Origin: an uncultured Bacteroidales bacterium
Lineage (GTDB): Bacteria; Bacteroidota; Bacteroidia; Bacteroidales; Bacteroidaceae
DNA length: 35,572 bases
Reading direction: 5' to 3'
Assembly (NCBI GenBank): GCA_902778265.1
Contig: CACYXI010000023.1
Coordinates: forward strand, 1-35,572
Both the position numbers and the translations under genes were made by a program. Positions 7,398-15,205 of the stretch are shown here, in pieces. Every line of letters starts with the position of its first letter. The stretch's first letter is position 1. The notes under the pieces were generated by a model, which searched no databases, was not told the DNA's origin, and worked only from the letters and a program-made list of their open reading frames with translations.

Positions 7398-8888
7398 CTA
7401 AATACACTTATTAAAAGCACAATCACCAATACTTGTCACGCTGTTAGGTATGGTTATAGATGTAAGGCCTGAACAACCTGAAAATGCATAGCGATCAATT
7501 CTTGTCACGCTATTAGGTATGGCAACAGATGCAAGGCCAGAACATTTAGAAAATGCATAATCACCAATGCTTGTCACGTTGTTTGGCACGGCTATAGACT
7601 TTAGTGCAATACAACCAGAAAATGCACTTTCGACAATTCTTGTCACACTATTAGGAATTGTTACTGAAGTAGCCCAACTACGACATTTAACTATTTCGTC
7701 ATCTTTGATTAACAAGCCATCCTCTTGCTCCGTATCTATTAATGTTAAAGAATTATTATCACAATTACTATTATTTACATAATTACTCTCTAATATAAAA
7801 CAACCAGAAAAAGCCCCAGAACCAACGCTTATCACACTATTAGGTATGGTTATAGAGGTAAGACCTGTACAATCTGAAAAAGCACCATCACCGATACTTG
7901 TCACGCAATTAGGCATGGTAATAGAAGTAAGACTTGTACAACCAGAAAATGCTCGATCACCGATACTTGTTACGCTATTAGGTATGGTTACATTTTTTAG
8001 ACCTATACAACCACAAAAAGCACTATTATTGATACATGTTACATTGTTAGGAATGATAGTGTTTTTACATCCAAAAACAAGAGCGTTATCGCTTTTACGA
8101 ATTATTGCATTACAATTATTTCTGCTATCATAATACATATTTCCTGATTCTACCTTCATAGAAGTAAGACCTGTACAATCTGAAAAAGCACCATCACCGA
8201 TACTTGTCACGCTATTAGGTATGGTAATAGAAGTTAGACCTGTACAACCTTCAAAAGCACGATGACCAATACTTGTCACGCTGTTAGGTATGGTTATAGA
8301 GGTAAGACCTGTACAACCTTCAAAAGCACAATCACCAATACTTGTCACGCAGTTAGGTATGGTTATAGAGGTAAGACCAGTACAATCAAGAAAAGCCCAT
8401 CCACCAATACTTGTCACACTATTAGATATGGCTACAGAGGTAAGACCTGTACAGCAATAAAATGCTAGATCACCAATACTTGTCACGCTGTTAGGTATGG
8501 TTATGGAGGTAAGACCTGTACATTTATAGAATGCACTCCCCTCAATATTGGTCACACTATTTGGTATGGCTATAGATTTAAGACCTGTACTACTAGAAAA
8601 TGCGCCATAACCTATGGTTGTCACGCTGTTAGGTATGGTTATAGATTTTAGATTTATACAAAGAACAAATGCATATTTACCTATACTTGTTACTCCATTA
8701 TCAATGACGATTTCCTTTATACTTTCTCGTTGAGAATACCAAGGCACAGAATATGGATCAGAATACTTCCTCATATCTCCTGTTCCTGAGATGGTTAATG
8801 TACCATCGACTAATTTCCATGTAATTGCTGCATTAATCGCATTCAAGCAAAAAACGCTTAAGAAAATAAGTGTTAATAGTTTTTTCAT
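7398..8888 (-). CDS. BspA-like leucine-rich repeat surface protein
   Basis: 496 residues from the ATG at 8888, chosen because it begins a signal peptide (MKKLLTLIFLSVFCLNAINA). The open frame extends upstream to 8990 without good start features. After a short N-terminal beta domain with LVDGTLTISGTGDMR, the protein is built of about 16 repeats of 23 residues with the core LTSITIPNSVTSIGDxAFxG. These are the BspA-type (TpLRR) repeats of Bacteroidetes and Treponema surface proteins linked to adhesion. Two non-repeat inserts interrupt the array (around residues 240-275 and 360-400). The protein stops after GDCAFNKCI, in the middle of a repeat, with no C-terminal sorting domain, and the stop faces the mobile element, so a 3' truncation is likely. 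Confidence 0.88.
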   Translation of the reverse strand: MKKLLTLIFLSVFCLNAINAAITWKLVDGTLTISGTGDMRKYSDPYSVPWYSQRESIKEIVIDNGVTSIGKYAFVLCINLKSITIPNSVTTIGYGAFSSSTGLKSIAIPNSVTNIEGSAFYKCTGLTSITIPNSVTSIGDLAFYCCTGLTSVAISNSVTSIGGWAFLDCTGLTSITIPNCVTSIGDCAFEGCTGLTSITIPNSVTSIGHRAFEGCTGLTSITIPNSVTSIGDGAFSDCTGLTSMKVESGNMYYDSRNNCNAIIRKSDNALVFGCKNTIIPNNVTCINNSAFCGCIGLKNVTIPNSVTSIGDRAFSGCTSLTSITMPNCVTSIGDGAFSDCTGLTSITIPNSVISVGSGAFSGCFILESNYVNNSNCDNNSLTLIDTEQEDGLLIKDDEIVKCRSWATSVTIPNSVTRIVESAFSGCIALKSIAVPNNVTSIGDYAFSKCSGLASVAIPNSVTRIDRYAFSGCSGLTSITIPNSVTSIGDCAFNKCI

Positions 8889-9269
8889 AGTAAAAAATAA
8901 ATAAAATAGGGCGCAGACCTCCGAAATCCTCGTCCCATTCACTGGTATCGCCAAACACCTTCTACGCAGACAAGATACGGCAAAGTCCACGTCCTATACA
9001 GGACATGGAACTTTTTCGCAATCTTGTTCTCGCGTATTGAAATTGGCGATTTCGCGAATGGAGAACAAGAGCTAAAAGCTCAATGTTATATTTCTGTCGA
9101 GAGAATCGGTTGTCGCTCACCCGTAGTTAAAGGAATAAGTGATTAACTATCGCGCAGATACCAGTATCTTATACTGATTCCGCTTCAGGGAGAACGTTTA
9201 CCGTTCGTCTGATTGATTCAAATGAGTACTTTCTGTTTCTTGTTAAATTGTTTTTAAAGGGTTAATATA
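8889..9269. other. Gene-free region with several hairpins upstream of the BspA-like gene
   Basis: No coding potential is supported. The region holds inverted repeats: CTTGTTCTC (9023-9031) with GAGAACAAG (9061-9069), a long imperfect hairpin centred on TCCTATACAGGA (about 8982-9014), CAGTATCTTATACTG (9162-9176) and GAACGTTTACCGTTC (9192-9206). Read on the minus strand it would be a 5' leader or a separate structured RNA ahead of the surface protein gene. I could not match it to a known RNA family. Confidence 0.35.
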
Positions 9270-9376
9270 TTACATTCCTAATACTTCAGAATGAGTTCCA
9301 AGACGAAATAGTCTTACTACATTCGTAGTCTCATCAATCCACAGCAAAAGGTAGTTTGACTCAATAATACTTATAC
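9270..9376 (-). pseudogene. C-terminal remnant of a RelE/YafQ-type toxin
   Basis: A short frame ending with the TAA at 9270-9272 encodes SNYLLLWIDETTNVVRLFRL followed by GTHSEVLGM. The LxW/IDE...RLFRLGTHSEL pattern is the C-terminal end of RelE/ParE superfamily toxins of the YafQ/RelE type, including the final strand with Gly-Thr-His-Ser. There is no start codon, and a stop lies only a few codons upstream, so about two thirds of the toxin is missing. It begins right after the antitoxin stop at 9371, where an intact toxin gene would start. Confidence 0.6.
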
Positions 9377-9599
9377 AATTGACTTAATGAAACTTTCAAG
9401 GCTTTCAGTATTCACCTTGTCTGCATTCTTCCCACTTCTTGCTTCTTTTACAGCAGCAAGAGTTGCTGACGGGATCTTTGAAACAACTGCATTTTTCTTT
9501 GCCGTCCATCCCATATTCTTTACCAAAGACATGAAGAATGATTTATCTGCCACTGGTATCTGCAAAGTATATATTTGATTCTACTGTTGCTGTTGACAT
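9371..9599 (-). pseudogene. Type II antitoxin, probably frameshifted
   Basis: The main frame (9371-9565) encodes LQIPVADKSFFMSLVKNMGW..., ending with ARSGKNADKVNTESLESFIK. This is the layout of small Bacteroidetes antitoxins: an N-terminal strand-helix DNA-binding part and a C-terminal toxin-binding tail. It has no ATG; its first usable codon is TTG at 9565, after an in-frame TAG. An ATG at 9599 in another frame gives MSTATVESNIY, the expected N-terminus, and the two frames meet at the AT-rich run AAATATATAC. One base change in length would join them. The partner toxin is also truncated, so the locus appears dead, though a TTG-started short protein cannot be excluded. Confidence 0.6.
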
Positions 9600-9631
9600 A
9601 TTTGAGGTAATAATTATTATGAGTTAATATT

Positions 9632-9865
9632 TTATGCAACCATACCATGCTCATACAGAAACTCTGGTGCAATATCCGCACCATTTGCCCAGAATAAAGT
9701 TCCATCAAGACCAAATTGCTTAAACATGTTTATATCTTTGAGTTCTGCAAAAGCAGGATAATTCAGCAAAATGCTAAGATCTACCTTCTTAGTTACTCCA
9801 TCACTAAATGTGCAGAGTAGTGTATAGTCTGATATGTACTGAACATCTTTTACTGAGAGTATCAT
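9632..9865 (-). CDS. DUF2442 family protein
   Basis: 77 residues. It begins MILSVKDVQYISDYTLLCTF and contains the FSDGVTKKVDLS and FKQFGLDGTLFWANGADIAP stretches that define DUF2442. The family is small, cytoplasmic and often found beside DUF4160 genes. Here the DUF4160 gene lies 21 bases upstream in the same direction, so the two are very likely co-transcribed. The pair has toxin-antitoxin-like size and arrangement, but I know of no proof of function in this group. The decayed antitoxin locus follows 32 bases downstream. Confidence 0.85.
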   Translation of the reverse strand: MILSVKDVQYISDYTLLCTFSDGVTKKVDLSILLNYPAFAELKDINMFKQFGLDGTLFWANGADIAPEFLYEHGMVA

Positions 9866-9886
9866 AATATGTTTCCTTTCTGCTTT

Positions 9887-10138
9887 TCAGCGTAATACTT
9901 TTGTTATACGTTCACCACGCTGGGCTTTATCCCATAGCTCATAAAGCTCTTTTTCATGAGTATCAATAAAGTCATTAATCATCTTTATATGCTTTGATCT
10001 CGCTTTACCTTCTACAATTCGTTCTTTAAGCGTTATGGTAAATTCATCACCGCCATGCTTTACATGAATATGTGGCGGATTGTGATCAAATCCATAAAGA
10101 TATACCAATAGACCTTCAAGTATATATATTGCACCCAT
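9887..10138 (-). CDS. DUF4160 family protein
   Basis: 83 residues starting MGAIYILEGLLVYLYGFDHN. The PPHIHVKHGGDEFTITL block is the hallmark of DUF4160, with the conserved His pair in HIHV and the following acidic residue. The C-terminal helix (IKMINDFIDTHEKELYELWD) also matches the family. It is the first gene of a two-gene unit with DUF2442. The family is known only by conservation; a toxin-antitoxin-like role is inferred from the gene pairing. Confidence 0.85.
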   Translation of the reverse strand: MGAIYILEGLLVYLYGFDHNPPHIHVKHGGDEFTITLKERIVEGKARSKHIKMINDFIDTHEKELYELWDKAQRGERITKVLR

Positions 10139-10220
10139 AACTATAAGAGTTTAATATTCAGTTGCAAAAATAAACAAAATATCTGATAACTCCAAATATT
10201 TCTATGAAAAATGCAAAAAA

Positions 10221-10676
10221 CTAATGATTCATGAACCTGTGCTCTGCAAGTTTCTCGTACTTTGTTCCTGGACGACCATAGTTGGCGTATGGATAGATGC
10301 TGATACCACCACGTGGGGTGAAGATACCCGTCACCTCTATGTACTTAGGATCCATAAGGCGGATAAGATCCTTCATGATTATATTGACGCAATCCTCATG
10401 GAAGTCACCATGATTACGGAATGAGAAGAGATAGAGTTTCAGGCTCTTGCTCTCAACCATTCTCACATCTGGCACATACTGGATCTTTATCTCTGCAAAG
10501 TCTGGCTGTCCGGTAATAGGACAGAGAGATGTGAACTCCGGGCAGTTGAACAATACCCAATAGTCATTCTCAGGATGCTTGTTCTCAAATGCCTCAAGTA
10601 CCTCAGGAGCATAGTCCTGACGATATTCAGTCTTCTTACCAAGAGACTGAAGGTTATCATTTTCGCGATTTGCCAT
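10221..10676 (-). CDS. queF: NADPH-dependent 7-cyano-7-deazaguanine reductase (preQ1 synthase)
   Basis: 151 residues, the size of the short (unimodular) QueF type. It reduces the nitrile of preQ0 to the aminomethyl group of preQ1 with two NADPH, in queuosine synthesis for tRNA wobble position 34. The nucleophile Cys is in [14 protein letters not shown] (about residues 48-61). The substrate-binding [15 protein letters not shown] and the [10 protein letters not shown] segment with catalytic His/Asp are intact. The C-terminus has [17 protein letters not shown]. The yhhQ-type transporter gene lies about 500 bases upstream on the same strand, separated by palindromic repeats, so they form a functional pair, though not a tight operon. 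Confidence 0.97.
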   Translation of the reverse strand: MANRENDNLQSLGKKTEYRQDYAPEVLEAFENKHPENDYWVLFNCPEFTSLCPITGQPDFAEIKIQYVPDVRMVESKSLKLYLFSFRNHGDFHEDCVNIIMKDLIRLMDPKYIEVTGIFTPRGGISIYPYANYGRPGTKYEKLAEHRFMNH

Positions 10677-10822
10677 AATATTAATTACAAATTACAAAGT
10701 ACTAATTACCTATTTTGCTTTTACTAAAATATTAGCAGCTAGCTGCTGTTTACGGAACAAAAATTGTTCACGATGACCAGAAAATTTATTCCAGAAGAAA
10801 CACTTTTTTATCCTCAATATAC

Positions 10823-11042
10823 CCGATAGACGGGCTGAAAGCCCAATAAACTCATAGCCTAGGGCATCGCCCTAGGTGGAGGTAGGTTGGTAATTTCGCC
10901 CTGAAGGGACTAAAGCATTATAATATTAGAGCTTTTGCCCTTACAGGGCGTTAGTTATCCCCTCCTTTTTTACCACAGGGCGTTGCCCTGGGCTAGTAGC
11001 TTTTGCCCCTTCAGGGCGTTATTACGTAATTGCGGATAATCA
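10823..11042. repeat. Compound palindromic repeat, copy 1
   Basis: It contains the blocks CCCGATAGACGGGCTGAAAG, GCCTAGGGCATCGCCCTAGG (a palindrome), TTTCGCCCTGAAGGG, GAGCTTTTGCCCTTACAGGG, CAGGGCGTTGCCCTGGGC and TTTTGCCCCTTCAGGGCG. It ends ACGTAATTGCGGATAATCAT. The same blocks in the same order appear at 24850-25097. This is a REP-like interspersed element with several nested stems. Confidence 0.7.
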
Positions 11043-11054
11043 TTTTTGCTTTTA

Positions 11055-11125
11055 TTTCGAACACGGAATTCACGGAACAAACGAAAATTTCGTTTCTATT
11101 GTGTTTTCCGTGTTCAGAAAAACTT
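11055..11125. repeat. Hairpin element 'GAACACGGAATTC', copy 1
   Basis: TTCGAACACGGAATTCACGG near the start pairs imperfectly with TGTGTTTTCCGTGTTCAGAA at the end, and an inner ACGAAAATTTCGT stem lies between. A close relative occupies about 33988-34048 upstream of lysS. Confidence 0.55.
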
Positions 11126-11177
11126 GCATTATTTTTTGTTCCAAACTCAAGCACCGCAAGGTGCTTTTTGGAGAAAT

Positions 11178-11867
11178 CTACACATTAAATATTTTGAAGA
11201 CGTTATATTTCTCTCCATTGTCATAGACATCTTCCTGCTCGCGACTCTTCACCCAACGCACAACACGGATTGTGATAGGCAATACGATAATCTCATAGCC
11301 CGTTTTCAGTCCTACCTGAGCGAGCATAAGCCAAGGAAGTTCGTCTGTCGGTACTATTCCGCCCAATGCAAGCGGGAAGAACAGAATTGAATCAACACCC
11401 TCGCCAAATACAGTACTGAGAATGGCACGTGCAGAGAAATTCTTTCCTGCATCACGCACCTTCATCTTGCTCATAACGTATGCATTGACGAAAGATCCTG
11501 CAAGAAAAGCCACAAAAGATGCTGCAGCAATTCGTGGGGCAAGGCCGAATATAAAGTGGAAGGCATCATCACCCTCCCAGTACTCAGCACCAGGCAGCCA
11601 GTCGCATAACGCGCCTACAGAAACGAAGAAGAAATTCATTAGAAAGCCGAGCCAGATAAGAAGTCGTGCCTTACGGAATCCCCACACCTCACACACTACA
11701 TCATTAATAATATAGGAGATTGGGAAGACGATAACGCCACCAGTCTGGCTGTGACCGAAAAACGCAATCTGCTTTGTCTCAAACACGTTAGATGCTATGA
11801 GACATACACAAAAGAGCACGCTGAAAAGCAGAAAAAGCACGCTCACCTGAGAGGATTTTCTATTCAT
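11178..11867 (-). CDS. yhhQ: Queuosine precursor transporter, YhhQ/VUT family
   Basis: 229 residues with about six hydrophobic segments, an inner-membrane protein. Family signatures include IASNVFETKQIAFFG near the N-terminus, FPISYIINDVVCEVWGFRKA (about residues 48-67) and STVFGEGVDSILFFPLAL (about 150-167). Members of this family import preQ0/preQ1 for queuosine synthesis. Its neighbour queF, which uses preQ0, supports preQ0 as the likely substrate. The protein has a charged C-terminal tail after about residue 205. It probably depends on its own promoter, as a perfect hairpin (11902-11922) separates it from the lipoprotein genes downstream-numbered at 11967. Confidence 0.9.
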   Translation of the reverse strand: MNRKSSQVSVLFLLFSVLFCVCLIASNVFETKQIAFFGHSQTGGVIVFPISYIINDVVCEVWGFRKARLLIWLGFLMNFFFVSVGALCDWLPGAEYWEGDDAFHFIFGLAPRIAAASFVAFLAGSFVNAYVMSKMKVRDAGKNFSARAILSTVFGEGVDSILFFPLALGGIVPTDELPWLMLAQVGLKTGYEIIVLPITIRVVRWVKSREQEDVYDNGEKYNVFKIFNV

Positions 11868-11901
11868 TTTTCTTGTTTTTTAAGAGGTTACCAAGCACTC
11901 T

Positions 11902-11922
11902 GAAAGCCATTTACAATGGCTT
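11902..11922. terminator. Small perfect hairpin upstream of yhhQ
   Basis: AAAGCCATT, a three-base loop and AATGGCTTT form a perfect 9-base stem after the split lipoprotein gene and before yhhQ, both on the minus strand. It can serve as a terminator of the lipoprotein unit. Confidence 0.45.
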
Positions 11923-11966
11923 TAATTGATAATTTATAATTGATAATGGATAATTATTTCGCAATG

Positions 11967-12940
11967 CTAAAAATCTGAGCCGTTATTGTCACAGACTACT
12001 ATATCAGCATTACTAAACATATCCTTTCCTTTTAGACCGCGAGTCTCGCTATCACTCAATATCCATTTCAGACTCTTGCCATCCCATTGTACTGCCATAA
12101 GATAAAATTTGCCAAATTCTACACTTATATCTGACGAGATAGGCTGCGTCTTTACTTCATTACCATTGATTTCCAGAACGAGTCGCGCATCTTTTATCTT
12201 CTTTCCTGTCGGAACATAAAAGCTCCATATTTTAGTCTCATCATTAGCAGCCGCTTTATAAGCACCTGTAAAGACATCATCGCTCACAGAAGAACCTTTT
12301 GGGGTAGCTTTCAGATCAGGAGTTAAACTACATTCGCCTTGGTATAATACCATTTATCCTTTACTTCAAATCCCTTGTGCTTGACTGTGATATCATTGGA
12401 AGTTTTATTCAAGACATACAAGAGTTCAATGGTTGACAATGAATTACTTTCTGAAATTGCTACCGTAGATGAATGTTCTGAATATGCCCATAAAGGCATT
12501 GTACCTCCTCGCTTCAGATTTACTTTAAATTCAATATTCCCAGAAGACAAAGAAGTCGCAACACTATTAAAGGCAATGACATCAATAGCCTCTTCTTTAT
12601 TTACAGTCTCTGGAAATCCAACCTCGAAAGCCAAATGTTTCGTTCCTTTCTCATCATCTGTTAAGATAGTGTCAGTAGAATGAATCGCCCCCGCATCATA
12701 GATCTTACCATTCTGAACCAGATACACATCGAAAGACTCTCCATTATCTCTCCAATTATTCCAGCAAGTTGTGGTATAAGTAGGAAAGCCAATCAGATAT
12801 CCACCTTTCAATTTGAAATGTCCGAACGTAAAAGTCTTACTTTCAGGCTTATCATCATCGCTACTACAGCCCACGAGCGGCATACACAAGGTAGCCGCCA
12901 GCAACCAAGGCAAAGAGAATAACAATTCTTTCTTTTTCAT
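11967..12940 (-). pseudogene. Lipoprotein gene split by a frameshift
   Basis: Two overlapping frames together look like one lipoprotein of about 325 residues. The first (12940 to 12323) starts MKKKELLFSLPWLLAATLCM with a lipobox ending VGCSSDDD, and stops at ...YYTKANVV. The second (12353 to 11967) has no signal peptide and continues as LTPDLKATPKGSSVSDDVF to a C-terminus. They overlap by 31 bases and differ by one base in register near 12310-12325. The beta-rich composition and the DDVFTGAY and SFYVPTGKKIKDARL stretches suggest one surface lipoprotein of DUF type; I do not recognise the family. No standard slippery heptamer is in a position to allow -1 frameshifting, so a mutation or a sequencing error is more likely. 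Confidence 0.65.
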
Positions 12941-12949
12941 CAGTAAATT

Positions 12950-13876
12950 CTAAACGGTGTAAACAAGATATCCCATATATCCAGCGAACAGGGCAAGCAT
13001 AACGAAGCCTTCCCAACGCTCTACCTCATACTTAGTAAACGAGAAGAGCCAGAGAAGCACGATACTAAGCATCATCATGCCAAAGTCGAGTGGAGTGATT
13101 CCAACAATGACCATAGGCGAGATAAGTCCTGTAACGCCAATTATAAGAAGTATGTTATATACGCAAGAGCCTATGACATTGCCCATAGCAATAGCAGATT
13201 GTCCCTTACGAGCTGCTACAACACTTGTGGCAAGTTCAGGAAGAGAAGTGCCTCCTGCAACGATTGTAAGTCCGATGATTGCATCGCTTATGCCAAGAGA
13301 GGCTGCCACACTTGTAGCACCATTCACAAACCAGTCACTACCAAATACAAGACAGGCAAGTCCGCCGACAAGTCTTATTACAGCTCCCAAGACAGTCAGT
13401 TTCTTATCCTCCACATCCGACTCATCATCAGCAGAGGCTGTCTTTACCGCATATACCATATATGAAACAAGGAGAAGCACGAAAAGTGCACCAGCCCAAC
13501 GGTTTATCTCGCCATATATGCCAAAGCCAAGAAGAATCAAAGAAGCACCTACGGCAACAGGAATATCCCTACGCACAGTACCCTTTGAGATTGTCATAGG
13601 AGCAACGGCGGCGGCAGTTCCGGCGATAAGCAGCACGTTGAATATGTTACTACCCACTACATTTGCCACAGCAATATCGGTAGTTCCCTGAATGGCAGAG
13701 GTAAGGCTCACGAAAAGCTCTGGCATAGAAGTGCCAAGGGCAACGACGGTAAGTCCGATAATCATCTCAGGAATACCGGCACGCTGAGCCAAGGACACAG
13801 CACCATCCGTAAGAAAGTCTGCCCCCTTCAACACAACAAAGATACCAACAAATATAGCAAATATATCAAGTAACAT
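12950..13876 (-). CDS. Calcium/sodium antiporter, CaCA family (YrbG type)
   Basis: 308 residues with about ten membrane segments arranged as two inverted halves. Each half has the alpha-repeat of the cation/Ca2+ exchanger superfamily: VVALGTSMPELFVSLTSA (about residues 45-62) with NVVGSNIFN, and IVAGGTSLPELATSVVAA (about 205-222) with NVIGSCVYN. The acidic residue in the PEL motifs is the ion ligand. The likely role is exchange of Ca2+ for Na+ across the inner membrane, although K+ dependence cannot be told from sequence. It precedes the split lipoprotein gene by 9 bases on the same strand, so the two may be co-transcribed. Confidence 0.93.
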   Translation of the reverse strand: MLLDIFAIFVGIFVVLKGADFLTDGAVSLAQRAGIPEMIIGLTVVALGTSMPELFVSLTSAIQGTTDIAVANVVGSNIFNVLLIAGTAAAVAPMTISKGTVRRDIPVAVGASLILLGFGIYGEINRWAGALFVLLLVSYMVYAVKTASADDESDVEDKKLTVLGAVIRLVGGLACLVFGSDWFVNGATSVAASLGISDAIIGLTIVAGGTSLPELATSVVAARKGQSAIAMGNVIGSCVYNILLIIGVTGLISPMVIVGITPLDFGMMMLSIVLLWLFSFTKYEVERWEGFVMLALFAGYMGYLVYTV

Positions 13877-13886
13877 ATTCTAAAAT

Positions 13887-13996
13887 AAATGAAAAGTGAA
13901 AAGTGAAGACCCTCTAAATCTCCCTTAAAGGGAGACTTTCTTACCCCAAAGCCATCCCCCTTTAAGGGGGAAAGAGGGGGTCTTCACTTTTCATTT
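13887..13996. repeat. Large inverted repeat 'GAAAAGTGAAGACCC'
   Basis: AAATGAAAAGTG...AAGTGAAGACCC on the left mirrors GGGTCTTCACTTTTCATTT on the right. Inside are two further palindromes, TCTCCCTTAAAGGGAGA and CCCCCTTTAAGGGGG. It fills the gap between the DUF5606 gene and the antiporter gene. Confidence 0.7.
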
Positions 13997-13998
13997 AA

Positions 13999-14427
13999 TT
14001 ACTTCTCCTCAGCAGTCTCTGCTTCTGCCTCTGGATCCTCGAAATCAGTAATGCCAGCCTCTACGAGGATGTCATACCACTGAAGAAGCTTCTTGATATC
14101 GCTTGTGTGAACACGCTCACGGTCGAAATCAGGAAGGAAAGAGCCGAAGTACTCCTGAAGCTCTGCACCACTTGCCTTCTTATAGTTCACAGAAGCCTTC
14201 TTACCCTCTTCCTTATCACGGAGAGCAGCAAGAACCTTCATCAAAGGAACATCCTCCTCGTAAGTGTACATAGCGATATCTGAAAGTGATGTTACACGGT
14301 CAGTAGCGAAAGCAGGCATACGCTTGTGGCTTGCATCGAGTGACTCAACGATAAGGTTCATCTTACCGCGTGAAACTAACTTGTAAAGTCCTGGTTTGCC
14401 AGAAATGGCAAGAATTGTCTGTTGCAT
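13999..14427 (-). CDS. DUF5606 domain protein
   Basis: 142 residues, cytoplasmic. It begins MQQTILAISGKPGLYKLVSR and has SLSDIAMYTYEEDVPLMKVL and LPDFDRERVHTSDIKKLLQW in the middle, the conserved core of DUF5606, a family restricted to Bacteroidetes. The first part looks like a small beta barrel and the second half is helical. The C-terminus is acidic (EDPEAEAETAEEK). It follows coaE in the same direction after a palindromic repeat, an arrangement common in the order. Function is unknown. Confidence 0.9.
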   Translation of the reverse strand: MQQTILAISGKPGLYKLVSRGKMNLIVESLDASHKRMPAFATDRVTSLSDIAMYTYEEDVPLMKVLAALRDKEEGKKASVNYKKASGAELQEYFGSFLPDFDRERVHTSDIKKLLQWYDILVEAGITDFEDPEAEAETAEEK

Positions 14428-14467
14428 TTTTCTTTTTTATTGTTTTATTAATTAGTATTTTCAAGTT

Positions 14468-14586
14468 TTCTGTTTGAGGAGTACAAGAAGTGACGCTCCT
14501 AATGTCGCTTAAGGAGTACAAGACGATAGATTTTATCGCTTATTTTGACGCTCAAGGCATTCGTCTTGTACTCCTTATTACTCCTT
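14468..14586. repeat. Inverted repeat 'GGAGTACAAGACGATAG', copy 1
   Basis: AGGAGTACAAGACGATAG near the middle is mirrored by TCGTCTTGTACTCCTTATTA at the right end, and a further GGAGTACAAGAAGTGACGCTC lies on the left. The same words occur at 28125-28222. It lies between coaE and the DUF5606 gene. Confidence 0.65.
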
Positions 14587-14611
14587 GCAAGTGGAGCTTG
14601 CGGAACTTGAG

Positions 14612-15175
14612 TTAGTATTCTATGATAAACAAAGCCAAAACTCTGTCGATCTGCACATTTACGTCCTCTACCCCATCGTTGACAATGACGGCATCAGCAC
14701 GCTTTGCCACCTCTTCCTGTGGTGTCTGTGCATCAATCCATTGCTTGGCTCTCTCGCGAGAGATAGAATCGCGCTTCGCTACCCTATCGATTCTCACATT
14801 CTCAGGAGCCGTAACGCATACCACCTTATCAACAGTATGTTCAAGATGCGCCTCATACAGAATGGCACTCTCCATCCACTGAAGACCAGATGAATAGAAA
14901 TCGCGTATCACGGCAGGGTGAACTATTGCATTGATAGCCAGTTTATTGCTTTCTGATTCGAGCAAGAACTTTGCCACAACAGCCTTATTGAGTTTCCAAC
15001 CATCATAGGCTTCCTCACCAATAAGAGCAATGAGGGCATCACGTATTTCCTCGGATGAAGCCATCAGCTTTTTGGCACCAGCATCACAGTCATAAACACC
15101 AATGCCACGTTCCTTTAGCATTTGGCATACATAGGATTTTCCCGACCCAATGCCTCCTGTTATCGCTATTCTCAT
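14612..15175 (-). CDS. coaE: Dephospho-CoA kinase
   Basis: 187 residues from the ATG at 15175; a GTG two codons upstream at 15181 is less likely. It phosphorylates the ribose 3'-OH of dephospho-CoA in the last step of coenzyme A synthesis. The P-loop GGIGSGKS is at about residues 6-13. The VYDCDAGAKKL stretch with its Asp (about residue 32) and the VVCVTAPENVRIDRVAKRD lid region are as expected. The size is close to the family's typical 190-200 residues. The gene starts 30 bases after ybbR on the same strand, so it belongs to the nusB-yajC-ybbR-coaE unit. Confidence 0.95.
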   Translation of the reverse strand: MRIAITGGIGSGKSYVCQMLKERGIGVYDCDAGAKKLMASSEEIRDALIALIGEEAYDGWKLNKAVVAKFLLESESNKLAINAIVHPAVIRDFYSSGLQWMESAILYEAHLEHTVDKVVCVTAPENVRIDRVAKRDSISRERAKQWIDAQTPQEEVAKRADAVIVNDGVEDVNVQIDRVLALFIIEY

Positions 15176-15205
15176 AAACACTACAAAATAGGATTCAAAG
15201 AAGAA

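Larger units (their letters stand above)
10677..11177. other. Repeat-filled gap between yhhQ and queF
   Basis: There is no gene here. Bases 10677-10810 are AT-rich with nothing distinctive. From 10823 to 11040 lies a compound palindromic repeat, and from about 11055 to 11125 a second hairpin element (GAACACGGAATTCACGGAAC with TGTGTTTTCCGTGTTC). Both have relatives elsewhere in the window. Confidence 0.6.

Noticed and set aside
8889-9240. tmRNA, RNase P RNA or SRP RNA
   Set aside because: No tRNA-like ends, tag-peptide frame, RNase P conserved core or SRP loop sequence can be found on either strand.
12305-12330. Programmed -1 frameshift in the lipoprotein gene
   Set aside because: The GTTTAAC word is not in the X-XXY-YYZ register of the first frame and no strong downstream structure is evident.
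13077-13691. 204-codon plus-strand open frame inside the antiporter gene
   Set aside because: It mirrors the well-conserved CaCA alpha-repeats on the other strand and has no start context.
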